A stretch of DNA of 64,000 nucleotides, taken from positions 2,418,001 through 2,482,000 of the forward strand of contig NZ_CP021421.1 of assembly GCF_002201515.1 (NCBI RefSeq), written 5' to 3'. Shown piece after piece: positions 37,512-45,339 of this stretch. Source of the DNA: Muribaculum intestinale. GTDB lineage: Bacteria > Bacteroidota > Bacteroidia > Bacteroidales > Muribaculaceae. The notes beneath the pieces were generated by a model. That model was not told where the DNA came from. It made no database searches and saw nothing but the letters and a program-made list of their open reading frames with translations. Made by a program: the position numbers and the translations under genes. The stretch's first letter is position 1, and each line of letters begins with the position of its first letter.

Positions 37512-38570
37512 TCAGTCGAGCATGAGGGAGATGAACGGACGAGTGGCCGGGAAGTCGAGAATCTTGCGTGTGACATCGTTGCCGAATACCATGGAGGTTA
37601 GTACTTCGATGTCGACATCGTAGTCGAGGGCACCCATGTAGCCGTCGTTGATTACAGCAAATCCACGGTCGATGGTGTATATGTGGCTGTTCTGACCGAG
37701 AATCGGGTCGTATACTTTTATATTGGCCTTGAGTTCGGGGTAGCTTGCGGCAAGCGACCGCAACAGCATATACACATTTATTATACGCATACTTCCTCTG
37801 GGGGTATCTGTGCCTTGTGGCGCATCGAAATATCCGTATACCTCAATCGGGAGATTGCAATACTTCTTTCTAATCAGCGAGAGGGCGCCGAGTCGGGCGT
37901 CGGAGTCTCGTGCCAGAATGTCAGTGATGCGTACTGAAGTGTTGTCGACCGGTACGGCAAATACAATGGCTGCACCGTTTCCATCTGCATCCGACAATAT
38001 GTATGCGCAGCCGCCGTCGATAGAGATGTCCTTGAGTATGTGCTGCCACTGTTCGCGTGAGTGCTGTATGCAACAGGGGCGTTGCATCATCATCTCCTGA
38101 AACAGGGTGTAGGCTCCGTCGGTCGATGATGCGTCGGTGGCGGTGTATTGTCCGGAGGTGGTGAAGGTGTGGGCTGACGAGTAGCGTTCAAGATTGATGT
38201 GAAACGCCGGCGAGAATCCGAGATTTTCATAGAACCGATATAGTCCGTCATTGGCCGGAATGAGTGTGCAGACCACGTCGCCACGTTTGTAGCTCTGGCG
38301 CAGGGCCTGCGACATTAGTTCGGTCATGCATCCATCTCCGCGATATGGTGTGAGAGTGGCGGCGCTACATATATATCCGGCCTGGATATTGCAGCCGTGG
38401 AAGTTCATCGAGTATTGCTGAAGCATAAGCGCGCTTACGGTGCGCTTGTCGCGACACAATGTTACGGCTTCGTCGTCGCGATATACTTCCGAGAAGAACA
38501 TATCAATCCACTGCGGCGTATCATCGAAACATTCGCTCCAGATTTCCCTTACATTGTCCTTGGTACTCAT
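37512..38570 (-). CDS. GNAT-family N-acetyltransferase (Eis-like two-domain type)
   Basis: The 352-residue protein has an N-terminal GNAT fold (about 1-140): AGYICSAATLTPYRGDGCMTELMSQAL carries the acetyl-CoA-binding YRGxGxM pattern (split about 66-90), followed by a FYENLGFSP block near 117. The second half (about 190-345) resembles the GNAT-plus-sterol-carrier layout of Eis-type proteins. Substrate unknown; amino groups of small molecules or proteins are possible. It is divergent from no close neighbour and ends against the DUF4293 terminator. Confidence 0.82.
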   Translation of the reverse strand: MSTKDNVREIWSECFDDTPQWIDMFFSEVYRDDEAVTLCRDKRTVSALMLQQYSMNFHGCNIQAGYICSAATLTPYRGDGCMTELMSQALRQSYKRGDVVCTLIPANDGLYRFYENLGFSPAFHINLERYSSAHTFTTSGQYTATDASSTDGAYTLFQEMMMQRPCCIQHSREQWQHILKDISIDGGCAYILSDADGNGAAIVFAVPVDNTSVRITDILARDSDARLGALSLIRKKYCNLPIEVYGYFDAPQGTDTPRGSMRIINVYMLLRSLAASYPELKANIKVYDPILGQNSHIYTIDRGFAVINDGYMGALDYDVDIEVLTSMVFGNDVTRKILDFPATRPFISLMLD

Positions 38571-38654
38571 AGTTTGTGAATAAACAGTTGTTGGTGTTTA
38601 TCCATAAACATTCAGGGGGCATGTGTGGTTTAGAAATTCACAATTTAGGGTGGC

Positions 38655-39551
38655 TTATTCAGGATTGGCCGGCGAAGTGGGATGAAGCGGGCGATGGGCA
38701 GCGCGACGGGCTTCGCGTTCGGCCTGGAGCGCTTTCATCACTGTAGCCTGTGTCATGAAGGATTCGCAGAACTTGTCGTAGATGTATGCGACGGCTACGG
38801 GCGATGGATGCAGCATGTCGGCGGCATAAAACCTATAGTCGCGCAGGTCGTCCATCATTATCTCGTAGGCGGGAAAGTATAGCGATGTGTCCTTGAACTC
38901 TTGTGTCAGCTGGTCGATTGCAAGCAGCAGTGTCGATTTGCTTGCCTGGTTGCCGTGTGCGCCGTCGGCGAGATGGCGTATGGGGCTTACGGTGAACACA
39001 GTCTTCAGGGCCGGATAGCGTGCCTGTAGCTCACGGAGCATTTTTTTCCACAGACCATAGACTTTCTGGGTGTTGAGCATTTCGCGCTGAAAGAGTGTAG
39101 CCGGCTTTTTGTGGCAGTTGGCTACCACGCGTCCCTCTTCGGTAAGACGGAAAATCCATGATGTGCCGAAGGTGATGAATAATGCCGATGCCTTCGACAG
39201 AGCTTCCGACGCCTCGGCCTGCGACTTATTGATATGCTCGACCACTGCGTCGGGGTCGGGCCCGGAGAAACGGGAGTGATGGCTCCAGCTATGCCACAGT
39301 CCTTCGTGCTGAAATAGGTCGTCGCGAGTGTAGGGACGTTCATATAGAATGTCGAGCAGTGCCGATGCGATACTTGCCGGATTGTAAAGCGTGCCGCATG
39401 GGTTGACACATGCGGGGAATCCTCCTCCAAGCAGACAGCCTCCTACATTGTCGGTAAAGCATGAACCGAGCATTACTACAGGCTGCTCGTGGCTTACAAG
39501 CCCCTGATATCCTTTAAGCGGCTGTACTATGGTGCGAAATTCTGTATTCAT
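38655..39551 (-). CDS. GSCFA-domain protein
   Basis: The 298-residue protein carries the name-giving motif GSCFTDNVG (about 29-37), followed by NPCGTLYNPASIA (about 50) and the DMLHPSPVAVAYI block (about 250-262). GSCFA proteins belong to the SGNH-like hydrolase fold; Ser30 would be the nucleophile and His in LHPS the base. Substrate unknown; acyl or sugar-ester hydrolysis has been suggested for the fold. It has a perfect promoter at 39593-39623 and is divergent from the radical SAM operon. Confidence 0.9.
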   Translation of the reverse strand: MNTEFRTIVQPLKGYQGLVSHEQPVVMLGSCFTDNVGGCLLGGGFPACVNPCGTLYNPASIASALLDILYERPYTRDDLFQHEGLWHSWSHHSRFSGPDPDAVVEHINKSQAEASEALSKASALFITFGTSWIFRLTEEGRVVANCHKKPATLFQREMLNTQKVYGLWKKMLRELQARYPALKTVFTVSPIRHLADGAHGNQASKSTLLLAIDQLTQEFKDTSLYFPAYEIMMDDLRDYRFYAADMLHPSPVAVAYIYDKFCESFMTQATVMKALQAEREARRAAHRPLHPTSPANPE

Positions 39552-39592
39552 ATTATCAAACCGTTTTATGCTCTAAACATCGGCATCGGCTA

Positions 39593-39623
39593 CAAAGTTA
39601 GTCAATCTTCCGTCAAACTCAAA
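39593..39623 (-). promoter_or_regulatory. Bacteroidetes-type promoter for the GSCFA gene
   Basis: Minus strand: TTTG (39620-39623), 19-nt spacer, TAACTTTG (39593-39600), both perfect. The leader is about 35 nt. Confidence 0.8.
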
Positions 39624-39636
39624 GTGGACCGAAGGT

Positions 39637-39651
39637 TAAGAAACTGTTTAA
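39637..39651 (+). repeat. Solo copy of the MITE terminal sequence
   Basis: TAAGAAACTGTTTAA is identical over 15 bases to the left end of the MITE-like element at 54541-54708. It lies between the divergent GSCFA and radical SAM promoters. No matching second end was seen nearby. Confidence 0.5.
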
Positions 39652-39685
39652 GAACATATAATATGGTAAATCAAACTTTTATTTA

Positions 39686-39693
39686 TATCTTTG
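39686..39693 (+). promoter_or_regulatory. -7 element of the radical SAM accessory operon
   Basis: TATCTTTG is a perfect TAnnTTTG match, with a poor TATG box 20 nt upstream. The predicted start near 39700 places translation at the ATG at 39708 rather than at earlier in-frame codons. Confidence 0.6.
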
Positions 39694-39707
39694 GAATGAT
39701 GAGGAAT

Positions 39708-40331
39708 ATGGCACAGCAGCGGGCAAGGATTATAGGCATTGCGCGGCATCGCCTCTCGACTGACGGTGATGGCGTGACTACGCTCGTGGCTTTTCACGGC
39801 TGTCCGCTCCGTTGCCGATATTGTCTTAACCCGCAGTCGTTAGGCGACGGCGGACGTTTCCGAGAATATTCGCCGGATCAGCTATATGCCGAGACCCGCA
39901 TTGACGAGCTTTATTTCATCGCCACAAATGGCGGCGTGACTTTCGGCGGCGGAGAACCTTGTCTGCGCCCGCAGTTTATCAGTGAGTTCCGTGGGTTGTG
40001 CGGTCCGGAGTGGCAGCTCAATCTTGAAACATCGCTCAATGTGCCGGTTGCCAACATCAAGGCGTTGCTCCCGGTGGCCAACACCCTGATTATCGACATC
40101 AAGGACATAAACCCCGACATTTACCGCGACTACACGGCTCAGAGCAACGCTCTTGTTATCGAAAATCTCCGTCTGATAGCGGAATCCGGACGGCAAAGCG
40201 ACTGCATAGTCCGCATACCGCTGATACCCGGCTACAACACCGATGCTGACCGTGAGAACAGCCGCAAGGCTCTTGAAGCCCTCGGCTTCATCCGATTCGA
40301 TTTATTCACCTACCAAATCCGCAAACACTGA
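39708..40331 (+). CDS. Radical SAM protein, pyruvate formate-lyase-activase-like
   Basis: Starting at 39708 (MAQQRARIIGIARHRLSTDG) the protein has 207 residues; in-frame starts at 39663 and 39696 are excluded or disfavoured by the promoter at 39686. The [4Fe-4S]/SAM motif CX3CX2C is Cys32, Cys36 and Cys39 (FHGCPLRCRYCLNPQ), and a SAM-contact GGGEP motif is at about 80-84. The size and layout are those of glycyl-radical-enzyme activases and related small radical SAM proteins, but it lacks the extra ferredoxin insert. No glycyl radical enzyme is nearby. It leads an operon of unrecognised proteins, 4 nt before a gene with a cysteine-rich N-terminus that could be its partner; that link is inference. 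Confidence 0.85.
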   Translation: MAQQRARIIGIARHRLSTDGDGVTTLVAFHGCPLRCRYCLNPQSLGDGGRFREYSPDQLYAETRIDELYFIATNGGVTFGGGEPCLRPQFISEFRGLCGPEWQLNLETSLNVPVANIKALLPVANTLIIDIKDINPDIYRDYTAQSNALVIENLRLIAESGRQSDCIVRIPLIPGYNTDADRENSRKALEALGFIRFDLFTYQIRKH

Positions 40332-40335
40332 CACT

Positions 40336-40503
40336 ATGGCACGAGGAAAGCAGACCTGCAAGATATTGAAAGAGATACGTCGGCAGATAGCCGAGGCAAA
40401 CGGCATCGAGTTCGCCACATCGGAATGTCGCTATAAGGGCGACTGCCTCGGCACATGCCCCAAATGCGAAGCCGAGGTGCGCTACCTTGAGCAGCAGCTC
40501 CGC
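40336..40503 (+). repeat. Direct repeat, copy 1 (constant module)
   Basis: This 168-nt segment matches 41139-41306 with only 5 differences by eye, all at synonymous positions. It encodes the shared cysteine-rich N-terminus. Confidence 0.85.
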
Positions 40504-41136
40504 GCCCGCTCCCTCGCCGGAAAAGCCGTAGCCCTCGCCGGTATCTCGGCAGGAATGATTCTCATGTCGGGGTGCAGCGGCACATCAACAAAAAATCAGA
40601 ACAATGATGATCTTCTTGGCGTATTTATTGAATCGCCCGAAATGATTGAAGAAGTAGAAGATACTGATGAAGGCGAAATGCCCTTGTTTGAAGATTCAAT
40701 TTCATGTTTGACACCTGAAATTAACGGTGCCAAAGAAGGCGAGATTAGCAACGCCTCCGAGTTCATAGTAATACAAGGCGATATCGCAATGGAACCGGAA
40801 GATGACACTGATGAAGTCAAAATATATAATGTAGTGGAGCAAATGCCGGAGTTTCCGGGAGGGCAGGCTGCATTGTTGAAGTTCATTGGTGACAATCTCA
40901 AATATCCGAAAGAAACAGTTGGTTGTTTTCAAGGAAGTGTCAGAGTAAGGTTTTATGTTGACACATTAGGCCATGTATGTGACCCACAGATAGTCCGAGG
41001 TCTGGATTCCGCTCTTGATAGAGAAGTCTTGAGAGTCGTGAGGCTGTTCCCTGATTTCATTCCGGGACAACATGAGGGCAGGAAAGTTAATGTATATATG
41101 AATTTGCCAATAAGTTTTGACCCTAACCGATATTGA
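40336..41136 (+). CDS. Chimeric protein: Cys-rich constant N-terminus, membrane segment, TonB C-terminal domain
   Basis: Starting at 40336 the protein has 266 residues. Residues 1-56 are identical to those of the next gene and carry Cys8, Cys31, Cys37, Cys41 and Cys44, with CX3CX2C at 37-44, then a helical YLEQQL stretch. A hydrophobic segment follows (about 62-80), ending LMSGC, possibly a lipid-attachment-like site. After an acidic low-complexity linker (about 85-170) comes a TonB-C-type domain (about 178-266: MPEFPGGQAALLKFI and VRFYVDTLGHVCDP). I infer a cytosolic metal-binding head, one membrane pass and a periplasmic TonB-like domain. The N-terminal 170 nt are G+C-rich and the rest AT-rich, which suggests module fusion. 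I do not know a described function. Confidence 0.8.
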   Translation: MARGKQTCKILKEIRRQIAEANGIEFATSECRYKGDCLGTCPKCEAEVRYLEQQLRARSLAGKAVALAGISAGMILMSGCSGTSTKNQNNDDLLGVFIESPEMIEEVEDTDEGEMPLFEDSISCLTPEINGAKEGEISNASEFIVIQGDIAMEPEDDTDEVKIYNVVEQMPEFPGGQAALLKFIGDNLKYPKETVGCFQGSVRVRFYVDTLGHVCDPQIVRGLDSALDREVLRVVRLFPDFIPGQHEGRKVNVYMNLPISFDPNRY

Positions 41137-41138
41137 CT

Positions 41139-41306
41139 ATGGCACGAGGAAAGCAGACCTGCAAGATACTTAAAGAGATACGTCGGCAGATAGCCGAGGC
41201 AAACGGCATCGAGTTCGCCACTTCGGAATGTCGCTATAAGGGCGACTGCCTCGGCACATGCCCCAAGTGCGAGGCCGAGGTGCGCTACCTTGAGCAGCAG
41301 CTCCGC
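41139..41306 (+). repeat. Direct repeat, copy 2 (constant module)
   Basis: Second copy of the 168-nt constant module at 40336-40503. Similarity continues more weakly to about 41357, then ends. Confidence 0.85.
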
Positions 41307-42071
41307 TCGCGTCAGCGCATGGGTAAAGCCGTAGCTATCGCCGGTATCTCGGCGGCATCCCTCGCCATGCTAATGCCTATCAGCACGGAGGCACAGATGC
41401 AACAGGAGCGTCAAGACTTTCTGAAAGGGAGCATACCGGCAGTGACAGATACAATCACAGTCAAAGGCATAGTGCTGAGTGGTGACACGTTGCCGGACGG
41501 CGGCATATCAAAAGAGCCGTTAATCGGAGCGACGATATCAAACAATCGCACAGCATTAGGAGCCATAGCAGATTTGGAAGGCCATTTCGGACTGCCCGCC
41601 TGTATCGGTGATACATTGGAAGTGGAATATGTCGGTTATGAACCGCAAACGATTGTCGTGACCGAGGATATGAGAAATGTGGAAATCACACTTGTTCCGT
41701 ACCAAGCATTTATGGGAGAAGTTGTAGTATTGGATGCAAGACAAGAAGAGAATCATTATCTCGACCTCAATGTGATAGACGAGCATGGCAATCTGATGGA
41801 TAGTGATAATTTAGACATTTCGAGAATATGGATTGATGAGGACGGAGAGGAGGATTACGAATATCTTAATCCAAAGTACTTTGACGAGAATCATCCATGC
41901 CGCATTTATTGGGATTATGACTTGGCACTCCAAGACAAAGATGACAAGCCATTAAAAGAAGCCACACTCCGCATCGAAGCTGAGGGTTACGACGACCCTG
42001 TGATAATAAAGGTCAAGTACCCCAAACGCAACGCCAAGAAAACCATCAAGTTCAAACACAAAAAGAAATAG
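41139..42071 (+). CDS. Chimeric protein: Cys-rich constant N-terminus, membrane segment, carboxypeptidase-regulatory-like domain
   Basis: Starting at 41139, 2 nt after the previous stop, the protein has 310 residues. Residues 1-56 are identical to the upstream protein, including Cys8, Cys31, Cys37, Cys41 and Cys44. The membrane segment (about 62-80) ends in PISTEAQ, so cleavage near residue 87 is possible. Residues about 105-195 form a carboxypeptidase D regulatory-like beta domain (TVKGIVLSGDTLPDGG, PLIGATI, DLEGHFGL and VEYVGYEPQTIVV), as found at the N-terminus of SusC-type receptors. The acidic C-terminal part (about 200-310) ends in a very basic tail (KRNAKKTIKFKHKKK). Function unknown. 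Confidence 0.8.
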   Translation: MARGKQTCKILKEIRRQIAEANGIEFATSECRYKGDCLGTCPKCEAEVRYLEQQLRSRQRMGKAVAIAGISAASLAMLMPISTEAQMQQERQDFLKGSIPAVTDTITVKGIVLSGDTLPDGGISKEPLIGATISNNRTALGAIADLEGHFGLPACIGDTLEVEYVGYEPQTIVVTEDMRNVEITLVPYQAFMGEVVVLDARQEENHYLDLNVIDEHGNLMDSDNLDISRIWIDEDGEEDYEYLNPKYFDENHPCRIYWDYDLALQDKDDKPLKEATLRIEAEGYDDPVIIKVKYPKRNAKKTIKFKHKKK

Positions 42072-42074
42072 CCT

Positions 42075-42251
42075 ATGGATAAGATTGGCAAATTCATAGC
42101 ATCGGCGGTGGTCATGTTCTTATTCATGTTCAGCCTGATATTCTGTTTCGACTCCCCCGACACACTGACCAATATCCTGCTGGTCAGTGCAAACGTGCTG
42201 TTTTGGGGCGGACTTCTCTGGCTCATCAATCGGAAAGGAGGAAAGCGATGA
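42075..42251 (+). CDS. Small membrane protein, 58 residues
   Basis: A short frame of 58 residues (MDKIGKFIASAVVMFLFMFS start) lies 3 nt after the previous gene. It shows two hydrophobic segments (about 7-24 and 34-51) joined by a short acidic loop (DSPDTLTN) and ends in a basic RKGGKR tail, so both ends are probably cytoplasmic. Its TGA overlaps the ATG of the next gene (ATGA). Packing in the operon supports it as real. Function unknown. Confidence 0.7.
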   Translation: MDKIGKFIASAVVMFLFMFSLIFCFDSPDTLTNILLVSANVLFWGGLLWLINRKGGKR

Positions 42252-42712
42252 AGAGAGCTATAAAAATGTCATTATGGATATTGTGCGGATTGGCATGTGT
42301 CTTGACTGTTATAATTTGCTTCTTTGGGGTATTCTCATATTTCACTCAGAATTTCAAAAAAGAACAAGATGGATACTTTGCAAGGGTAGAATATTCTATC
42401 GAAGGATATATAATAGACAAACAAATCGTTGGCGGTCCTTACTGCCTAATAGAGTTAGAGCCAACAAAATTTGAAATAATGAAAAACGAAATCCGTTCAT
42501 CAGATGATTATGTAGGAGTCTTTGCCTCAGATACATCTAAAGTGTTTATAATAGCCCCATTGCCTGAGAATTTTTCATCATCATTAGATAGGATCGAGAT
42601 AAACACTCATAACAGACAATTCGTATTTAATGACACGTCTGTGTCCACATTAAGAACTGCATCACTTTACAAGCATAAACTGCCTAATGGTAACGGCTAT
42701 ATTCCCTTCTAA
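42248..42712 (+). CDS. Unrecognised single-pass membrane protein
   Basis: The 154-residue protein begins MKRAIKMSLWILCGLACVL and has one N-terminal membrane helix (about 7-30). The rest (about 33-154) is a soluble, probably periplasmic, beta-rich domain with several aromatic residues and no motif I know. The ATG at 42248 is chosen because it overlaps the previous stop (ATGA). DNA is AT-rich compared with the core genome. Function unknown. Confidence 0.7.
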   Translation: MKRAIKMSLWILCGLACVLTVIICFFGVFSYFTQNFKKEQDGYFARVEYSIEGYIIDKQIVGGPYCLIELEPTKFEIMKNEIRSSDDYVGVFASDTSKVFIIAPLPENFSSSLDRIEINTHNRQFVFNDTSVSTLRTASLYKHKLPNGNGYIPF

Positions 42713-42718
42713 ATCGCC

Positions 42719-43276
42719 ATGGAAGATGTTTTGAGATACATATTCATTGCCGTCATAGTCTATGCCGTTGGTATGGAGATATATAAGGCTGTTCGTACTC
42801 GGACGGTTGACTATTCTCTTTGGGCGATTATAGTGCTTATGGGTGCAGTGTTATGGATTTCAAGAGGATTTCTTATCTCCAGTCGGATATATGATTTCCT
42901 GATGATTGCCGTATGGCTTGTTGCAATCGGTTGTTTTGTTCTCTCGTGGAAATCCCAATACGGGAAGTATCTGAAATCTATTGCCATTGGTGGACTTTTA
43001 GTTTTCTTTGCTCTCTTTAGCTATTGGAATATAAAGGCGCAGTCCATCGTTCCAACAACCTTAGTAACTTCTCTAAATGGATATTCAACAAATCGAATAG
43101 ATGAGGTGTGTTTCCGTTATAACGGAACTCCTTTTTGGAGAAGTTACAATCTCAACAACTACCCAAATGTAAAGCTACTTCCTGAACAGTACGATGTAAG
43201 GCTGACTATCAAGCTGATATCAACCAATATCGCCAAACTTGAATCAATCACATTAATTCCAAGAGCCAAGATATGA
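42719..43276 (+). CDS. Unrecognised four-helix membrane protein
   Basis: The 185-residue protein has four hydrophobic segments (about 5-22, 33-50, 57-77 and 85-103) and then a soluble domain of about 80 residues (PTTLVTSLNGYSTNRIDEVC and further) with an alternating, strand-like pattern. No catalytic motif is visible. It starts 6 nt after the previous stop and its own stop overlaps the next ATG (ATGA). Function unknown. Confidence 0.7.
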   Translation: MEDVLRYIFIAVIVYAVGMEIYKAVRTRTVDYSLWAIIVLMGAVLWISRGFLISSRIYDFLMIAVWLVAIGCFVLSWKSQYGKYLKSIAIGGLLVFFALFSYWNIKAQSIVPTTLVTSLNGYSTNRIDEVCFRYNGTPFWRSYNLNNYPNVKLLPEQYDVRLTIKLISTNIAKLESITLIPRAKI

Positions 43277-44127
43277 AAACCTCTCTCCGATATAAGATAG
43301 TACTTTGGATGGTGTGGGTGCAACTCGCGCTCCTGCCAATTATCTACATAATGCTTGCTGTCACGAATAATGGACTGATATGGCGATGGAATTTGCTTAA
43401 CTGGCTGATGGTTGGCGGCTATATTCTCGGATTACTTGCCCTTCCACTCAGCCGTGGGCTTGAAAAACCAAAACTACTGAAATGGTGGTTAAGAATAGAT
43501 TTCTGGCTTTCAGCTATACCGGCAATTCTTGTATTACCATTGCTCTTTTATGTCGGAAGACATAATATAGATGCAGAAGATGGTGATTACGTTCTCTATC
43601 ACACACGCGGTTTAATGATGGCCGCGCCACACTATGCCTTAGGTAAAAAAGAAGGTCTATTTATTCGACCTATGGCTAAATCTGTTAGAATAAATGATTA
43701 TGACAATGGAAAGATGGACTGTTTCAAAGTCGATACTCTGAGGGGCTGTTTTTATGGGTTAAACAGTGGAGGTGCTCAGGTTTCATGGGTTTTGCCGCTT
43801 GACTCCATAAAATATCATCAATATGCGGAAGATATAACCGAGTTGATTGATAGCATATATCAAGCTCAACCTTTGTTCAGGGATTATTATCATGGGACAT
43901 TCGTTTTCCCGGACAACTTCGCCGAAATAAATTATGATTCCTATAGTATTAATTATGAGGATTCTATAAATTATAATACTATTGACCGTCTTGATGGCGA
44001 CAGTCTGCGGGTTACTATTATCAATAACGGAATCATCGAATTGCCTTATCCCATAGATTCTGTCGGCAATCTCACACCCAAAGAAGTCAGAACTTTCTTT
44101 GAAAAGCTGAAAGGGGGCAAGCAATGA
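43273..44127 (+). CDS. Unrecognised three-helix membrane protein
   Basis: The 284-residue protein has three N-terminal hydrophobic segments (about 9-29, 39-59 and 72-95) and a soluble domain of about 190 residues with many tyrosines and aspartates (around 215-245). It resembles its upstream neighbour in layout (membrane bundle, then one soluble domain) but not in sequence. The start overlaps the previous stop and the stop overlaps the next start, both as ATGA. Function unknown. Confidence 0.7.
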   Translation: MKTSLRYKIVLWMVWVQLALLPIIYIMLAVTNNGLIWRWNLLNWLMVGGYILGLLALPLSRGLEKPKLLKWWLRIDFWLSAIPAILVLPLLFYVGRHNIDAEDGDYVLYHTRGLMMAAPHYALGKKEGLFIRPMAKSVRINDYDNGKMDCFKVDTLRGCFYGLNSGGAQVSWVLPLDSIKYHQYAEDITELIDSIYQAQPLFRDYYHGTFVFPDNFAEINYDSYSINYEDSINYNTIDRLDGDSLRVTIINNGIIELPYPIDSVGNLTPKEVRTFFEKLKGGKQ

Positions 44128-44801
44128 AACTGACAGGTAGTAAATCATTTTTGCTTAGTATTGCATTGATAATGTCATTTGTTGGGGCTTTGGGCGCTGG
44201 CGTAATGCTTGGAACGGGCTTGAATTGGTGGTTGTTTGCGTTTTTTGCAGCGATGGCGGTTCTCGGGTCGGTATGTGCTTCAAAGATATTGAAACTGGTG
44301 CCGGATGTCGGCATTATCATAAAATACAACTTTCCCAAGGATGCAGGTTATTACCAAAAGGGGAAACGGAAGACTGCACCTGTAAACGATAATGACATTC
44401 TGTATCATCTAAAGATGTTTCTACCCTTTATTCAAATAGGAATGTTCGTGTTTGCGGCTGCTCTATTTAGCGGTGACAGTCATGATGTTCCACAACGAGT
44501 CGAATCTATCAGTTTTGATGGCGGTCAGGCAGAGTTGGTTATTTTTGACCAGGGTGCATTTGGCTCCTACGCCGACCTTAGAATTTATAACAGTAAAGCG
44601 GAACATATTGAGAGTATACATATTAGAGCCGAGGATGCTGCTCTCACTATTGACAGCATCAAAGGTAAAGATGTCTATATCAGCTATTGCAATTTTCCAT
44701 GGAACGATACTATCCTAGCTTATGATAGAGTTATGTTAGGCGAGTCACTTATTGACCATGACAACCTGAAATTCAACTACCATTTCAGAAATATCAAGTA
44801 A
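44124..44801 (+). CDS. Unrecognised three-helix membrane protein
   Basis: The 225-residue protein has two N-terminal hydrophobic segments (about 9-29 and 35-53), a basic loop (about 55-95, with KGKRK) and a third segment (about 98-117). A C-terminal soluble domain of about 105 residues follows (ESISFDGGQAELVIFDQGAF and further), beta-rich and acidic. It is coupled by ATGA overlap to the upstream gene. Function unknown. Confidence 0.7.
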   Translation: MKLTGSKSFLLSIALIMSFVGALGAGVMLGTGLNWWLFAFFAAMAVLGSVCASKILKLVPDVGIIIKYNFPKDAGYYQKGKRKTAPVNDNDILYHLKMFLPFIQIGMFVFAAALFSGDSHDVPQRVESISFDGGQAELVIFDQGAFGSYADLRIYNSKAEHIESIHIRAEDAALTIDSIKGKDVYISYCNFPWNDTILAYDRVMLGESLIDHDNLKFNYHFRNIK

Positions 44802-44815
44802 AAGTTGAGAAAGAT

Positions 44816-45327
44816 ATGACAGCAGCCGGATTTGTAACCGCCATAAGGGAGATAACTCCTGATGAAAGTAAGTTCACGAAATTGCCTGAAGGTTTCGCCC
44901 AAATCTATCTGGACGAACTATTCATTGGCAATAAGAGTATTCACACGAATGTTGAGCCGGAAAATGCTATTATAGACTTGATGTCAAATTATGATGTCTC
45001 CAAGCTGACAATAATGATTTTCAGTTTCAATCGGTCCGATGAATTGAAAGATACAGAGCTATTTATTTTTTTGGATGGAGAGAGGCTTTTCCGCTTACAA
45101 TTCATAAAGCGACCGGGGAGATAGTCGAAATGGACTGGGCGGACGATAACCGCATTGTAAATTATATTGCCAAGGATCCGCAATCATATCTCGACCTTTT
45201 GTTTGCATTGCAAGAGAACAGCCTGTCAACTCTCTTTTCAGACAGGCAAAAATGGAGTGCCAAGCAATTGGCTGACATCGCCGGAGGCAGTAAATATCAA
45301 CCTCATTTAACGGATTTATTGTCATAA
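44816..45327 (+). pseudogene. Small soluble protein gene, apparently split by a frameshift
   Basis: Two frames abut here: 102 residues from 44816 to 45124, and 65 residues from the ATG at 45130 to 45327. The second frame stays open upstream to about 45085 and reads FPLTIHKATGEIVEMDWADD, a natural continuation of FIFLDGER in the first frame. Joined, they give one protein of about 170 residues with no membrane segment. The total is 512 nt, one base short of a whole number of codons. A run of seven T (45066-45072) lies just before the shift. It could be a decayed gene, a sequencing error or slippage. No family recognised. Confidence 0.6.
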
Positions 45328-45339
45328 AGTGTTTAGAAT

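Noticed and set aside
39489..39707. Extended start of the radical SAM gene, overlapping GSCFA
   Set aside because: The promoter -7 box at 39686-39693 lies inside the extension, and the added residues do not resemble the family.
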